Below, in pieces: positions 50,467-59,288 of a stretch of 60,568 bases of DNA (its first letter is position 1; every line of letters starts with the position of its first letter). A program made the translations under genes and the position numbers. A model generated the notes under the pieces. The model had not been told where the DNA came from, did not search any database, and was given only the letters and a program-made list of their open reading frames with translations. This stretch comes from Azospirillum brasilense (GTDB taxonomy: Bacteria > Pseudomonadota > Alphaproteobacteria > Azospirillales > Azospirillaceae), in NCBI RefSeq assembly GCF_003349955.1, contig NZ_QLKQ01000047.1, positions 1-60,568 of the forward strand. The letters are read 5' to 3'.

Positions 50467-51225
50467 ATGTCCACAGCGCCGCGCCTCAGCATCGATGTCC
50501 GCAGCTACGGGGCGGCGCAGAGCGCCCACCGGCACGATTTCGCTCAGCTCGTTCTGCCGTTGAGCGGCGCCCTGGAGATCGACATCGCCGGACAGGGCGG
50601 CCGTCTCGGGCCGTGCCGGGCGGCGTTCGTCGAGGCCGGCTCCCCGCACAGCCAGGAAAGCGACGGGCCGAACCGCTCGCTCATCCTGGATCTCGATCCG
50701 GTTATCCTGGAACCGGCGGTCGGCGACCGGCTGATCCGCCATCCCTTCGTCGCGCTGACCCCGGCGGCCGGCAAGCTGATCGACTACATGGGCCTGATGC
50801 TGGACGGCCGTGGCATGTCGGCGGACACCCTCCGCCTCTGGGTGCCCCTGCTGCTCGACGCGCTCGCCGAGGAACCCGCAAGGCCCCGGTCGCGTCTTGG
50901 AACCCTGCTGGCCGCGGTCGAGCCCGACCTCGCCCGGCCGTGGACTGCCGAGACGATGGCCGAGCGGGCCTGCGTCAGCGTCAGCCGGCTCCACGCCCTG
51001 TTCCGCGCCGAGCTGGACACCACCCCGCGCGCGTGGCTGGCGGAGGTCCGTCTGAAGCGGGCCTGCGACTGGCTCGCGCGGTCGGACCTGCCGATCGCGG
51101 AGATCGCCTACCGCGCCGGCTACGCCGACCAGAGCGCCTTCACCCGCGCGATGCGGCGGGCCAGCGGCCTGACCCCGGCGGCCTACCGGCGCCAAAGCCG
51201 CGAGACCCGGCCCAAAAGTCGGTAG
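50467..51225 (+). CDS. AraC family transcription regulator
   Basis: A 252-residue protein with an N-terminal cupin sensor domain (HRHDFAQLVLPLSGALEIDIAG) and a C-terminal double helix-turn-helix domain: TAETMAERACVSVSRLHALFRAELDTTPRAWLAEVRLKRA, then IAEIAYRAGYADQSAFTRAMRRASGLTPAAYR, the classical AraC signature. The start at 50467 is taken from the loss of similarity upstream. The DMT exporter gene starts 70 bases downstream in the same direction, a common regulator-exporter arrangement. Confidence 0.92.
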   Translation: MSTAPRLSIDVRSYGAAQSAHRHDFAQLVLPLSGALEIDIAGQGGRLGPCRAAFVEAGSPHSQESDGPNRSLILDLDPVILEPAVGDRLIRHPFVALTPAAGKLIDYMGLMLDGRGMSADTLRLWVPLLLDALAEEPARPRSRLGTLLAAVEPDLARPWTAETMAERACVSVSRLHALFRAELDTTPRAWLAEVRLKRACDWLARSDLPIAEIAYRAGYADQSAFTRAMRRASGLTPAAYRRQSRETRPKSR

Positions 51226-51294
51226 CCCGGGACAAGACCAGCGCCGCCCTCCCTGGCATCCTCGCCCCGGAAACCAGAGAGGATTGGAGCAGGG

Positions 51295-52266
51295 ATGGGC
51301 ACGACGTGGTTGGGGGTCGCCTGCGGCATCGTCGCGGGGGCCATGTGGGGGCTGGTCTTCCTCGCCCCGGAGCTGGCCTCGGCCTTCACGCCGCTCCAGC
51401 TCGCCGCCGGGCGCTACCTCGCCTACGGCCTGTTCGCCGTGCTGCTCGTGGCGCCGCGCTGGCGCACCCTGCGCGCCGGGCTCGGCCGGCGGGAATGGTG
51501 GGCGCTGGCCTGGCTGAGCCTGCTCGGCAACATCCTCTATTACGCGCTGCTGGCCACCGCCGTTCAGGTGGGCGGGATGGCGATGACCTCGCTGGTGATC
51601 GGCTTCCTGCCGGTCGCGGTCACCGTCATCGGCAGCCGGGATCATGGGGCGGTTCCGGTCCGGAAGCTCGTCCCGTCGCTGCTGCTCGGCGCGACTGGCA
51701 TCCTGTGCATCGGCTGGCAATCGTTGAGTGGGTCGCTGGGCGGTGTGTCGGGCGATGGCCGGGGGATCCCGGTGGCCGAATTGACCGGCCTGCTCTGCGC
51801 GGTCGGCGCGCTCGTCTCCTGGACGGTCTACGCCGTGGGCAACAGCCGCTGGCTCGCCCGGCTCGGCCATGTGTCGGCGCATGACTGGAGCCTGCTCACC
51901 GGGGTGGTGACCGGCGCCCAGGCGCTGCTGCTCGCGGTTCCCGCCTTCCTGTTCACCCCGAGCGGCCACGCCGCCGCGGACTGGCTGCGCTTCGCCGCCG
52001 TGGTGACCGGCCTGGCCATCCTCGCCTCCATCGTCGGCAACGCCTTGTGGAACCGGATGAGCCGGCTGCTGCCGCTGACCCTGGTCGGTCAGATGATCCT
52101 GTTCGAGACCCTGTTCGCTCTGCTCTACGGCTTCCTGTGGGAGCAGCGGCTGCCGACGGGGATGGAGCTTGCCGCCCTGGTCTGCGTGACCGGCAGCGTT
52201 CTGTCCTGCGTCGCGGCCCACCGCCCGAAGCCGCCGGAGACCGCGCGGCAGCCGGCCCCGGCGTGA
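51295..52266 (+). CDS. DMT superfamily (EamA) transporter
   Basis: A 323-residue membrane protein with ten hydrophobic segments in two EamA repeats (GIVAGAMWGLVFLAPELAS and LCAVGALVSWTVYAVGNSRWLAR). It probably exports an amino acid or drug-like metabolite under control of the AraC gene upstream. Unlike the DMT protein at 18386 it has the conserved PLTLVGQMILFETLFALLYGFLWEQRLP block before the last helix. It ends at a strong terminator. Confidence 0.9.
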   Translation: MGTTWLGVACGIVAGAMWGLVFLAPELASAFTPLQLAAGRYLAYGLFAVLLVAPRWRTLRAGLGRREWWALAWLSLLGNILYYALLATAVQVGGMAMTSLVIGFLPVAVTVIGSRDHGAVPVRKLVPSLLLGATGILCIGWQSLSGSLGGVSGDGRGIPVAELTGLLCAVGALVSWTVYAVGNSRWLARLGHVSAHDWSLLTGVVTGAQALLLAVPAFLFTPSGHAAADWLRFAAVVTGLAILASIVGNALWNRMSRLLPLTLVGQMILFETLFALLYGFLWEQRLPTGMELAALVCVTGSVLSCVAAHRPKPPETARQPAPA

Positions 52267-52284
52267 GGTGAGCCCGAAACGACG

Positions 52285-52324
52285 ACGCCCCCTCACCGAC
52301 GTGGAGAGGGGGCGTTGTTGTTTT
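52285..52324 (+). terminator. Rho-independent terminator
   Basis: ACGCCCCCTC (52285-52294) pairs perfectly with GAGGGGGCGT (52306-52315), then TGTTGTTTT. It lies 19 bases behind the DMT stop codon and just before the convergent regA gene; with flanking A-rich sequence it may serve only the plus strand. Confidence 0.8.
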
Positions 52325-52337
52325 GGAAAGAGCGGGA

Positions 52338-52922
52338 TCAGCCGCGCGGGGCGTGCTTGTTCAGGATGCGCTGCAGGGTGCGGCGGTGCATCTTCAGCCG
52401 GCGGGCGGTTTCGGAGACGTTGCGGTCGCACTGCTCGAACACGCGCTGGATGTGCTCCCACCGCACGCGGTCGGCGGACATCGGGTTCTCCGGCGGCGAG
52501 GGCAGCGGGCGGCCGTCGGCCAGCAGGGCGGATTCCACGGCGTCGGCGTCCGCCGGCTTCGGTAGGTAATCCACCGCGCCGGCCTTCACCGCGGCGACCG
52601 CCGTGGCGATGTTGCCGTAGCCGGTCAGCATGACGATGCGGGCGTCGGGGCGGGCGTCGCGCAGGGTCTTGACCACGTCCAGGCCGCTGCCGTCGGCCAG
52701 CCGCAGGTCGACCACCGCGAAGGCCGGCGCCGATTCCTGGGCGACGTCGATGCCGAGCTGCACGCTGTCCACGGCGACCACGTTGAAACCGCGCTTTTCC
52801 ATGGCGCGCGCGAGGCGGGTTCGGAAAGGCGCGTCGTCGTCGACGATGAGGAGGCTGCGGGTAACGTCACCCGTGAACGTTAGCTTGGCGGTTTCGCCCG
52901 TTGGACTCTCGTCCGTGGTCAT
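52338..52922 (-). CDS. regA: Redox response regulator RegA/ActR/PrrA family
   Basis: A 194-residue response regulator. The receiver has the acidic pocket D28-D-D30, phospho-acceptor D72 in VVDLRLADGSG, MLTGYGNIATAVAAVKAGAVDYLPKP with the conserved Thr and Lys, and a Fis-type helix-turn-helix at the C-terminus (CDRNVSETARRLKMHRRTLQRILNKHAPRG), which is almost invariant in RegA/ActR proteins. Such regulators adjust respiration, nitrogen and carbon metabolism to redox state. The start at 52922 lies 14 bases from the regB stop, so the pair is one operon. Confidence 0.95.
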   Translation of the reverse strand: MTTDESPTGETAKLTFTGDVTRSLLIVDDDAPFRTRLARAMEKRGFNVVAVDSVQLGIDVAQESAPAFAVVDLRLADGSGLDVVKTLRDARPDARIVMLTGYGNIATAVAAVKAGAVDYLPKPADADAVESALLADGRPLPSPPENPMSADRVRWEHIQRVFEQCDRNVSETARRLKMHRRTLQRILNKHAPRG

Positions 52923-52936
52923 CGCGCTATCCACCA

Positions 52937-54280
52937 CTAGTCCTCTGGTTCTAAGACACCACGGTCCCAACGTACGACAACTCGCGCGCCGCCGCTACGG
53001 TTATTGCTAAAGGCTACAAGGGCACCCGTTTTCTCTAGCAGCGTTTGTGCAATAAAGATTCCCAGCCCCATATGGCCCGACCGCTCGCTTCTGGCCGACA
53101 GGTAGGGCTCGCCGATGCGGCTCAGCAGATGGGCGGGATAACCCGGCCCGTCGTCCATCACCACCACCGTGGCCGACCGGGCGTCCCAGGAGGCGGCGAC
53201 CGTCACCCGCCCGTCGGCGAACTGGTGGGCGTTCTGGATGAAGTTGCCCAGGCCGTGGATGATCTCCGGGCTGCGGCGGACGATCGGTTCCTCTTCCACG
53301 GAACCGTCGCTGCGCTCCACCGTGAACTGGATGTGGCCCAGCCGGTGCGGCGCGCCCGCCGCCTCCACCAGCGCGGTCAGGGGCAGACGCTCGAACGGGT
53401 CGCCGCCGTCGGCTTCCGGCTTGCGGGCCAGCTCCGCCAGGATCTCGCGGCAGCGCATCACCTGGCTTTGCAGAAGCGCCACGTCCTCGGTGAAGGGGCT
53501 GTCCGGCGGCATGTCGTGCAGCAGCTCCTTCGCCACCACCGCGATGGTGCCGAGCGGCGAGCCCAGCTCGTGCGCGGCGGCGGCGGCCAGCGCGCCCAGG
53601 GAGGACAGCCGCTGCTCGCGCGCCAGCGCCACCTGCGAGGCCGACAGGGCGTTGGCGAAGCGCCGCGCCTCCTCCGCCACGCGGAAGACGTAGCCGCTGA
53701 TGAAGCCGGCCGACACCGACAGCGACAGCCAGATGCCGAAGGCGTAGAGCGGGGCGACCGAGGGCATCGGCTCCGGCCAGGGCAGCGGGAAGTGCCACAT
53801 CGCCAGCACGGTCAGGCAGACGAGGTTGAGCCCGGTCAGCAGGACCACGCTGTAGCGCGACAGGATCGCCGCGGCCACGGTCATCGGGGCGAGCAGCAGG
53901 ATGGCGAAGGGGTTGGCAAGGCCGCCGGTGAGATAGAGCAGCAGCGTGAGCTGCAGCATGTCATAGCCGAGATAGAGCGCCGCGTCCCGGTCGGCCAGCC
54001 GCAGCCGCCCGCCGCGCTGCGCCATCGCCACGAGGTTCAGCAGGACCGAGGCCCCGATGGCCGCCAGCACCGGCCCCAACGGCAGCGGGAAGCCCATGAC
54101 GAGCTGCACCGCCGCCACGGTGGCGAGCTGCCCGATCACCGCGATCCAGCGGATCAGGATCAGGGTGCGCAGCGTGACGCGCCCGTCCAGGTTGGTCCAC
54201 TGCGCCGGACCCGGACGGCCGGCGTGCGCCATGGCGTGGCGGAGGGACGAGGCGGCGGTGGCGGAACCGGTCACGGTCAT
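52937..54280 (-). CDS. regB: Redox-sensing histidine kinase RegB/ActS/PrrB family
   Basis: A 447-residue sensor kinase with six membrane segments. The quinone-sensing motif G119-GLANP-F125 lies between membrane helices, the phosphorylated H237 is in AAAHELGSPLG, and C277 lies exactly 40 residues after it (MRCREIL), the same spacing as H225 and the redox-active C265 of Rhodobacter RegB. The ATP-binding N, G1 and G2 boxes are present (NFIQNAHQ, MDDGPGYP, GHMGLGIF). Both known redox inputs are therefore conserved. It is upstream of regA in one operon and divergent from the ABC exporter genes. Confidence 0.95.
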   Translation of the reverse strand: MTVTGSATAASSLRHAMAHAGRPGPAQWTNLDGRVTLRTLILIRWIAVIGQLATVAAVQLVMGFPLPLGPVLAAIGASVLLNLVAMAQRGGRLRLADRDAALYLGYDMLQLTLLLYLTGGLANPFAILLLAPMTVAAAILSRYSVVLLTGLNLVCLTVLAMWHFPLPWPEPMPSVAPLYAFGIWLSLSVSAGFISGYVFRVAEEARRFANALSASQVALAREQRLSSLGALAAAAAHELGSPLGTIAVVAKELLHDMPPDSPFTEDVALLQSQVMRCREILAELARKPEADGGDPFERLPLTALVEAAGAPHRLGHIQFTVERSDGSVEEEPIVRRSPEIIHGLGNFIQNAHQFADGRVTVAASWDARSATVVVMDDGPGYPAHLLSRIGEPYLSARSERSGHMGLGIFIAQTLLEKTGALVAFSNNRSGGARVVVRWDRGVLEPED

Positions 54281-54388
54281 GGGCGGGCTTTCCGGCAGGG
54301 CCGCTCTTCCCGCGGCGTCACATCGAATGGCTCGGATGCTGTTTTGCCACTCTGGCGTTTGCGCGCCAAGCGGCCATATTCTCCGCCT

Positions 54389-55189
54389 ATGGATCAATGC
54401 GCAAAACAGCACGCCATCCGGGCCGAGAATCTGACCAAACGCTACGGCACCGCCCGGTCCGGCGAGGTCACCGCCGTGGACGGCGTCTCCTTCACCGTCG
54501 CGGCGGGGTCGGTCACCGGGCTTCTCGGCGGCAACGGGGCCGGCAAGACGACGACCATCTCCATGCTGCTCGGGCTTCTGCTGCCGACCTCCGGCACGGT
54601 GGAGGTGCTGGGGGTGGACATGGTGCGCCACCGTCACGCGGCGCTGCCCCGCATGAACTTCTCCTCGCCCTATGTCGAGCTGCCGCACCGGCTGACCGTG
54701 CGGGAGAACCTGACCGTCTACGGCCATCTCTACGGCCTGAAAGGGGTGAAGCGGCGGGTGGAGGAGCTGGCCGAGCATCTGGAGCTGACCCGCTTCCTGG
54801 AGCGTCCTTCCGGCGGGCTGTCGGCCGGCCAGAAGACGCGGGTGGCGCTGGCCAAGGCGCTGCTCAACCGGCCGGAGCTTCTGCTGCTGGACGAGCCGAC
54901 CGCCTCGCTCGACCCCGACACGGCGGACTGGATCCGCACCTATCTGGAGCGTTACCGCCTGGAGTCGGGGGCCACTATCCTGCTCGCCTCCCACAACATG
55001 CTGGAGGTGGAGCGGATGTGCGACGACGTGCTGATGATGCGCCAGGGGCGGATCGTCGACCGTGGGTCGCCGTCGGGGCTGCTGGCCCGCTATGGCCGGA
55101 CCTCGCTGGAGGAGGTGTTCCTCGACATCGCCCGCGACCGCGCCGGCGCGGAGAACGCCAACCGGGAGGCTGCCGATGCCGCCGAGTGA
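54389..55189 (+). CDS. ABC-2 type exporter ATP-binding protein
   Basis: A 266-residue ATPase. Walker A is GGNGAGKTT, the signature reads LSAGQ (GGLSAGQKTRVALAKAL), Walker B LLLLDEPTASLD, and the switch histidine is in LLASHNM. The order and loops (FSSPYVELPHRLTVRENLTVYGHLYGL) resemble NodI/DrrA-type exporters. Start ATG at 54389. Its end overlaps the permease start by 14 bases. The substrate is unknown; the divergent redox operon and nearby lpxD offer context only. Confidence 0.92.
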   Translation: MDQCAKQHAIRAENLTKRYGTARSGEVTAVDGVSFTVAAGSVTGLLGGNGAGKTTTISMLLGLLLPTSGTVEVLGVDMVRHRHAALPRMNFSSPYVELPHRLTVRENLTVYGHLYGLKGVKRRVEELAEHLELTRFLERPSGGLSAGQKTRVALAKALLNRPELLLLDEPTASLDPDTADWIRTYLERYRLESGATILLASHNMLEVERMCDDVLMMRQGRIVDRGSPSGLLARYGRTSLEEVFLDIARDRAGAENANREAADAAE

Positions 55190-56012
55190 CGCCGCCGTTC
55201 CGGTCTACGCCAACCCCGCCTTCTCGCCGCGCCGGGTCGGGGCGATGGTGCTGCGCTACTGGTATCTGCTGCGCGGCTCCTGGCCGCGCTTCCTGGAACT
55301 GGCCTACTGGCCGACCATGCAGATGATCCTGTGGGGCTACATCAACCAGTTCATGGCCTCCTCCAGCGCCTGGGTGGCGCAGGGGGCGGGGGTGCTGGTC
55401 AGCGCGGTGCTGCTATGGGACGTGCTGTTCCGCGGCCAGCTCGGCGTGTCGGTGTCCTTCCTGGAGGAGATGTGGTCGCGCAATCTCGGCCACCTCTTCG
55501 TCAGCCCGCTGCGCCCCGTGGAATGGGTGACGGCGCTGTTCGGGATGAGCCTGATCCGCACGGTGATCGGCGTCGTTCCCGCGGCGCTGCTGGCGATTCC
55601 GCTGTTCGGCTATTCGCTGTTCGACCTCGGGCTGCCGCTGGCCGGCTTCTTCGCCAACCTGATCGTCTTCGGCTGGTCGCTGGGGCTGGTCATCGTGGCG
55701 CTGATCCTGCGCTACGGCATGGGGGCGGAAGGGTTGGCCTGGATCGTCGTCTTCATGCTCGCCCCGGTCAGCGCCGTCTACTATCCGGTCAGCGTCCTGC
55801 CGGGCTGGCTGCAATGGATCGCCCTGTCGCTGCCCTCCGCCCACATCTTCGAGGGAATGCGCGCCGTGCTGTTCGACGGCACGATGCGGTGGGACCATCT
55901 GGCCTGGGCGGTGGCCTTGAACGCGCTGTTCATGGGGCTGTGCAGCGCCGCCTTCCTCTACTCCTTCCATCAGGCGCGAGTGCGCGGGGCTCTGCTGCAG
56001 ACCGGGGAATGA
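55176..56012 (+). CDS. ABC-2 type exporter permease
   Basis: A 278-residue permease with six membrane segments, partner of the ATPase gene it overlaps. The conserved ABC-2 features are WDVLFRGQLGVSVSFLEEMWSRNLGHLFVSPLRPVEW and the motif PVSAVYYPVSVLPGWLQWIALSLPSAHIFEGMR near the last helices. It resembles NodJ-like and polysaccharide or lipid exporters. The lpxD gene starts 80 bases downstream on the same strand. Confidence 0.9.
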   Translation: MPPSDAAVPVYANPAFSPRRVGAMVLRYWYLLRGSWPRFLELAYWPTMQMILWGYINQFMASSSAWVAQGAGVLVSAVLLWDVLFRGQLGVSVSFLEEMWSRNLGHLFVSPLRPVEWVTALFGMSLIRTVIGVVPAALLAIPLFGYSLFDLGLPLAGFFANLIVFGWSLGLVIVALILRYGMGAEGLAWIVVFMLAPVSAVYYPVSVLPGWLQWIALSLPSAHIFEGMRAVLFDGTMRWDHLAWAVALNALFMGLCSAAFLYSFHQARVRGALLQTGE

Positions 56013-56092
56013 CAAAAAGCGCCGGGCCTCGCCAGCACCGGCCCGCCGTGGTAGCGTCCCGGCCACTTCGGACCGACAGCCAGAGCGCCGCC

Positions 56093-57208
56093 ATGACTCC
56101 CGTTTCCCCCGCCGCCCCGGTCACCCTCGCCGAGATCGCCGCCGCCCTGGGCGCCGCGCTGGAGGGCGACGGCACCCTGCCCATCGCCCGCGCCGTCCAC
56201 CCGTCGGAGGCCGAGGGGCCGGAGGATCTGGCGCTCGCCATGGAAAAGGGCCTGACGGAACTGCTGGCCAACGGCCGGGCCGTCGCCGCCGTGATCGCGG
56301 AAGGCGCGGAGGCGCCGGCCAACCTGAAGGGCTGGATCGTCGTGAAGCGCCCGCGTTTCGCCATGGCCGGGCTGACCACCGTCTTCGAGAAGCCGGTCCA
56401 CGCCGAGCCGGGGGTCCATCCCGCCGCCTTCGTGGCGCCGGAGGCCATCCTGGGCGCGGGCGTGTCGGTCGGTCCCTTCGCCTATGTCGGGCCGAAGGCG
56501 GTGCTGGGCGAGGGCGTGATCGTCATGCCGCACGCCACGGTGGGGGCGGAGGCGGTGATCGGCAAGGACTGCCTGCTGCATCCCGGCGCCCGCATCGGCG
56601 AGCGGGTGGTGATGGGCGAGCGCTGCATCATCCACCCCAACGCCGCGGTCGGCAACGACGGCTTCAGCTTCGTGACGCCGGAGCCGGGCAGCGTCGAATC
56701 GGCCAAGGCGACGGGCAAGGTGGTCGGCACCAATGTGCTGATCCACCGCGTGAACTCCATCGGCACGGTGATCCTGGGCGACGACGTGGAGGTCGGGGCG
56801 AACGCGACCATCGACCGCGGCACCATCACGGCGACCCGCATCGGCTCGGGCACCAAGATCGACAACCTCGTGCAGATCGGCCACAACGTGCAGATCGGCA
56901 CCAACTGCATGCTGTGCGGCCATGTCGGCATCGCCGGCAGCACGACCATCGGCGACCGCGTGGTGCTGGCCGGCAAGGTCGGCGTGGCGGATCACGTGAA
57001 GATCGGCAACGACGCGGTGGTGGCGGCGAATTCCGGCGTGGGGACGGACATCCCGGCCAAGGCCGTCTACATGGGCTATCCGGCGGTGCCGCGCGACCGC
57101 GCCTTCGACCAGTACAAGGGGCTGGCCCGGCTGAAGCGGATGCACGCGGACGTGACCGACCTGAAGAAGCGGGTCGGCGCGCTGGATGGCGGGGGGAAGT
57201 CCGAATAA
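56093..57208 (+). CDS. lpxD: UDP-3-O-(3-hydroxyacyl)glucosamine N-acyltransferase
   Basis: Third step of lipid A synthesis: adds the N-linked 3-hydroxyacyl chain from acyl-ACP. It has 371 residues. The N-terminal uridine-binding domain (about 1-105) is followed by a left-handed beta helix with hexapeptide repeats, the catalytic H264 in IGHNVQIG, and a C-terminal helical tail (FDQYKGLARLKRMHADVTDLKKRV). lpxD is usually found beside bamA, fabZ and lpxA; here it stands behind an ABC exporter, so it may be a second copy. Confidence 0.93.
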   Translation: MTPVSPAAPVTLAEIAAALGAALEGDGTLPIARAVHPSEAEGPEDLALAMEKGLTELLANGRAVAAVIAEGAEAPANLKGWIVVKRPRFAMAGLTTVFEKPVHAEPGVHPAAFVAPEAILGAGVSVGPFAYVGPKAVLGEGVIVMPHATVGAEAVIGKDCLLHPGARIGERVVMGERCIIHPNAAVGNDGFSFVTPEPGSVESAKATGKVVGTNVLIHRVNSIGTVILGDDVEVGANATIDRGTITATRIGSGTKIDNLVQIGHNVQIGTNCMLCGHVGIAGSTTIGDRVVLAGKVGVADHVKIGNDAVVAANSGVGTDIPAKAVYMGYPAVPRDRAFDQYKGLARLKRMHADVTDLKKRVGALDGGGKSE

Positions 57209-57217
57209 GGGAGCACT

Positions 57218-57329
57218 TGCCCCCTCCCTGACCCTCCCCCGCTGTCGCAGGGGAGGGGACTAAGCTCCCTCTCCTGCGACAGCGGGGGAGGGAAGGGGCC
57301 CGCGGCGAAGCCGTGGGAAGGGTGGGGGC
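57218..57329. repeat. GC-rich multi-hairpin repeat, copy 4
   Basis: First hairpin CCCTCCCCCGCTG / CGCAGGGGAGGG from about 57232, second CCCTCTCCTGCG / CGGGGGAGGG ending near 57292, then an extra GC-rich arm (CCCGCGGCGAAGCCGTGGG) before the GGGTGGGGG end. It fills the gap between lpxD and the convergent PPOX-like gene. Confidence 0.9.
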
Positions 57330-57339
57330 GATTGTTCCC

Positions 57340-57849
57340 CTACTGGAACGCGATCTTCGCGTGATCGCCCGGTTTCGGCGGCTCGCCGGTGATCTTCGCC
57401 TTCACATAGCCGTAGGCGTAGACCATCGCGCTCGACGGGCTGTCCCAATATTCCGCCTGATCGACGCTGACCTTCAGCAGCGCCAGATCGGGGTCGTCCA
57501 CCCCCTGCGGGAACCAGGTGGACAGGATGTCCCGCCACAGGAAGCGGATCTTGTCGCGGTCGCGCACCGTCTCCGCCACGCCGGACACCGACACGTAATC
57601 CTGCTTGTCGGGGTCGGCGTAGGACAGGTTGACGCGCCAGTGCGTCTTCAGTTCATGGACCTTCGGCGAGTCGGCCCGCGTAAAGAACCACAAGGTTCCA
57701 TCGTCGAATCCCGCGTGCGGCAGGGTCGCCATCGGGCGGGAATGCAAAATGCCGTTCTCGTCCAGCGTCGTCATCATGCAGATGCGAACGCCCTTGATCA
57801 TGCCCCAGAGCTTCTCGGCGGCCTCGCGATCGTCAGCACTTCTTGCCAT
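57340..57849 (-). CDS. Pyridoxamine 5'-phosphate oxidase-like (general stress) protein
   Basis: A 169-residue split-barrel flavin-binding protein of the PNPOx-like, general-stress-26 type. Typical elements are KLWGMIKGVRICMMTTLDENGILHSRPMAT, TLWFFTRADSPKVHEL and VNLSYADPDKQDYVSVSGVAETVRD, which cover the FMN-binding strands. The catalytic role is not established for this subgroup; they may bind FMN or F420-like cofactors. It lies downstream of the cobC-like gene but 36 bases apart. Confidence 0.9.
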   Translation of the reverse strand: MARSADDREAAEKLWGMIKGVRICMMTTLDENGILHSRPMATLPHAGFDDGTLWFFTRADSPKVHELKTHWRVNLSYADPDKQDYVSVSGVAETVRDRDKIRFLWRDILSTWFPQGVDDPDLALLKVSVDQAEYWDSPSSAMVYAYGYVKAKITGEPPKPGDHAKIAFQ

Positions 57850-57885
57850 GGTCTGACCCTCTATTGGTAGCCCAACGGAGTCCGG

Positions 57886-58512
57886 TCAACGCCGGCTGCC
57901 CGGAAAGGTTCCAAGCGCGTTCAGGGCCGTGACCGACCAGGAGCCGTCCCCCTCGTGGGCGTAATGGTCGATCCGCGACAGCGAGAGCGGCGCCACCGCC
58001 AGCCGCAGCGCCGCCTGAGGAGTCAGGTCCAGGGCGAGCGCCAGCGCCGCGCGGATCGACCCGCCATGGATCACCGCCACGACGTCGCGCCCGGCGTAGA
58101 GGTCGGTCAGCCGGGTGACGGCGCCGCCCACCCGCTCCATCACCGCCGCGAAGCTCTCGCCGTCGGGCGGGGCTTCCGTCGCCGGGTCGCTCCAGAAGCG
58201 TCGGGCCTCCTCGGGATGCAACGCCGCCACCGCGTCGTGGGACAGCCCTTCCCAGCGGCCGAAATCCTGTTCGGCCAGCGCCCGCTCGACCAGCGCCATG
58301 TCGCTGCCGGGCAGGCGCAGCGCCGCGGCCGTCTGGCGGGTGCGGCGCAGGTGCGAGGTCACCCAGACCGCCTGCGCGGGCAGCCGCGCCGCCAGCGCCG
58401 CCAGCGCGTCGGAATCGCCGGTGTCGGCGGCCGGGTCGCTCCGCCCGTAGATCAGTTTGCCCGGATTCGGGACGGGAGCGTGGCGGATGAGCCACCAGCG
58501 AGTGTTCTTCAT
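57886..58512 (-). CDS. cobC: Histidine phosphatase, alpha-ribazole phosphatase-like
   Basis: A 208-residue phosphatase of the histidine (phosphoglycerate-mutase-like) superfamily. The catalytic R10-H11 is in LIRHAP, the second arginine in TSHLRRTRQTA, the acid in EQDFGRWEG, and the second histidine in VAVIHGGSIRAAL. Its start codon overlaps the stop of the cobalamin synthase gene (ATGA), and this coupling supports a role in removing the phosphate of alpha-ribazole 5'-phosphate or adenosylcobalamin phosphate. Confidence 0.85.
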   Translation of the reverse strand: MKNTRWWLIRHAPVPNPGKLIYGRSDPAADTGDSDALAALAARLPAQAVWVTSHLRRTRQTAAALRLPGSDMALVERALAEQDFGRWEGLSHDAVAALHPEEARRFWSDPATEAPPDGESFAAVMERVGGAVTRLTDLYAGRDVVAVIHGGSIRAALALALDLTPQAALRLAVAPLSLSRIDHYAHEGDGSWSVTALNALGTFPGSRR

Positions 58513-59288
58513 GCAACAGTCGCGGCCAGGGTGAGCAGAACGGCGGCCTCCGCCACCTGCTGCGCGGCGCCGAACACGTCGCCGGTGTGGCCGCCGATCT
58601 GCCGCCGCGCCTGCCACGCCACCGCCAGGACGGCCAGAATCGCCACTAGAATCGCAGCGGGGGCCAGCCCCTTCAGCGCCGCCCCGGCCACGGCCAGCGC
58701 CAGGACAATCGACAGAGCCACCGTGCCGGGCGACGGGCGCCCCTGCCGGGCGGCGAGGCCGTCGGCGCGGGCCGGGTCCATGAAGCGGGCGACCGCCGCC
58801 ATGCCGCCGCGCGACAGGGCGCCCGAGGCGAGCAGGGCGGGAATGACGAGGCGCGGTTCGGCCAGCGCCGCCAGCGCCGAGGCGCGGACGGTGACCGAGA
58901 AGACGATGGCGAGCACGCCGTAGCTGCCGACCCGGCTGTCCCGCATGATCTCCAGCTTGCGGGCCTTGTCGCGCCCGCCGCCGAAGCCGTCGGCGACGTC
59001 GGCCGCCCCGTCCTCGTGCAGGGCGCCGGTCAGCCAGACCATCGCGCCCAGCGCCAGCAGCGCCGCCGGCAGCGGCGGCAGATGGGCCATTGCGGCCAGC
59101 CCATAGACGGCGCCGCCGAACAGCCCAACCCCGGCGCCGACCAGGGGGAACCAGCCCATGGCGCGGGCGTGGGCGTCCTCGGCCAGCGGGCCGGACAGGC
59201 GCAGCGGCAGCCGCGTCAGGAAGACGACGGCCAGCGCCAGATCGGAGGTCCAGCGCGAGAGGGACGGGGCGGGGGAATCTGCGGACAT
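58509..59288 (-). CDS. cobV: Adenosylcobinamide-GDP ribazoletransferase (cobalamin synthase)
   Basis: Inner-membrane enzyme (CobS of Salmonella, CobV of Pseudomonas denitrificans) joining adenosylcobinamide-GDP and alpha-ribazole to give cobalamin. It has 259 residues and about six membrane segments. The family signature HEDGAADVADGFGGGRDKARKLEIMRDSRVGSYG, with its metal-binding aspartates, lies near residues 90-125. Start ATG at 59288; divergent from the phosphoribosyltransferase gene over 159 bases. No cobalamin riboswitch elements are visible in that gap. Confidence 0.95.
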   Translation of the reverse strand: MSADSPAPSLSRWTSDLALAVVFLTRLPLRLSGPLAEDAHARAMGWFPLVGAGVGLFGGAVYGLAAMAHLPPLPAALLALGAMVWLTGALHEDGAADVADGFGGGRDKARKLEIMRDSRVGSYGVLAIVFSVTVRASALAALAEPRLVIPALLASGALSRGGMAAVARFMDPARADGLAARQGRPSPGTVALSIVLALAVAGAALKGLAPAAILVAILAVLAVAWQARRQIGGHTGDVFGAAQQVAEAAVLLTLAATVA

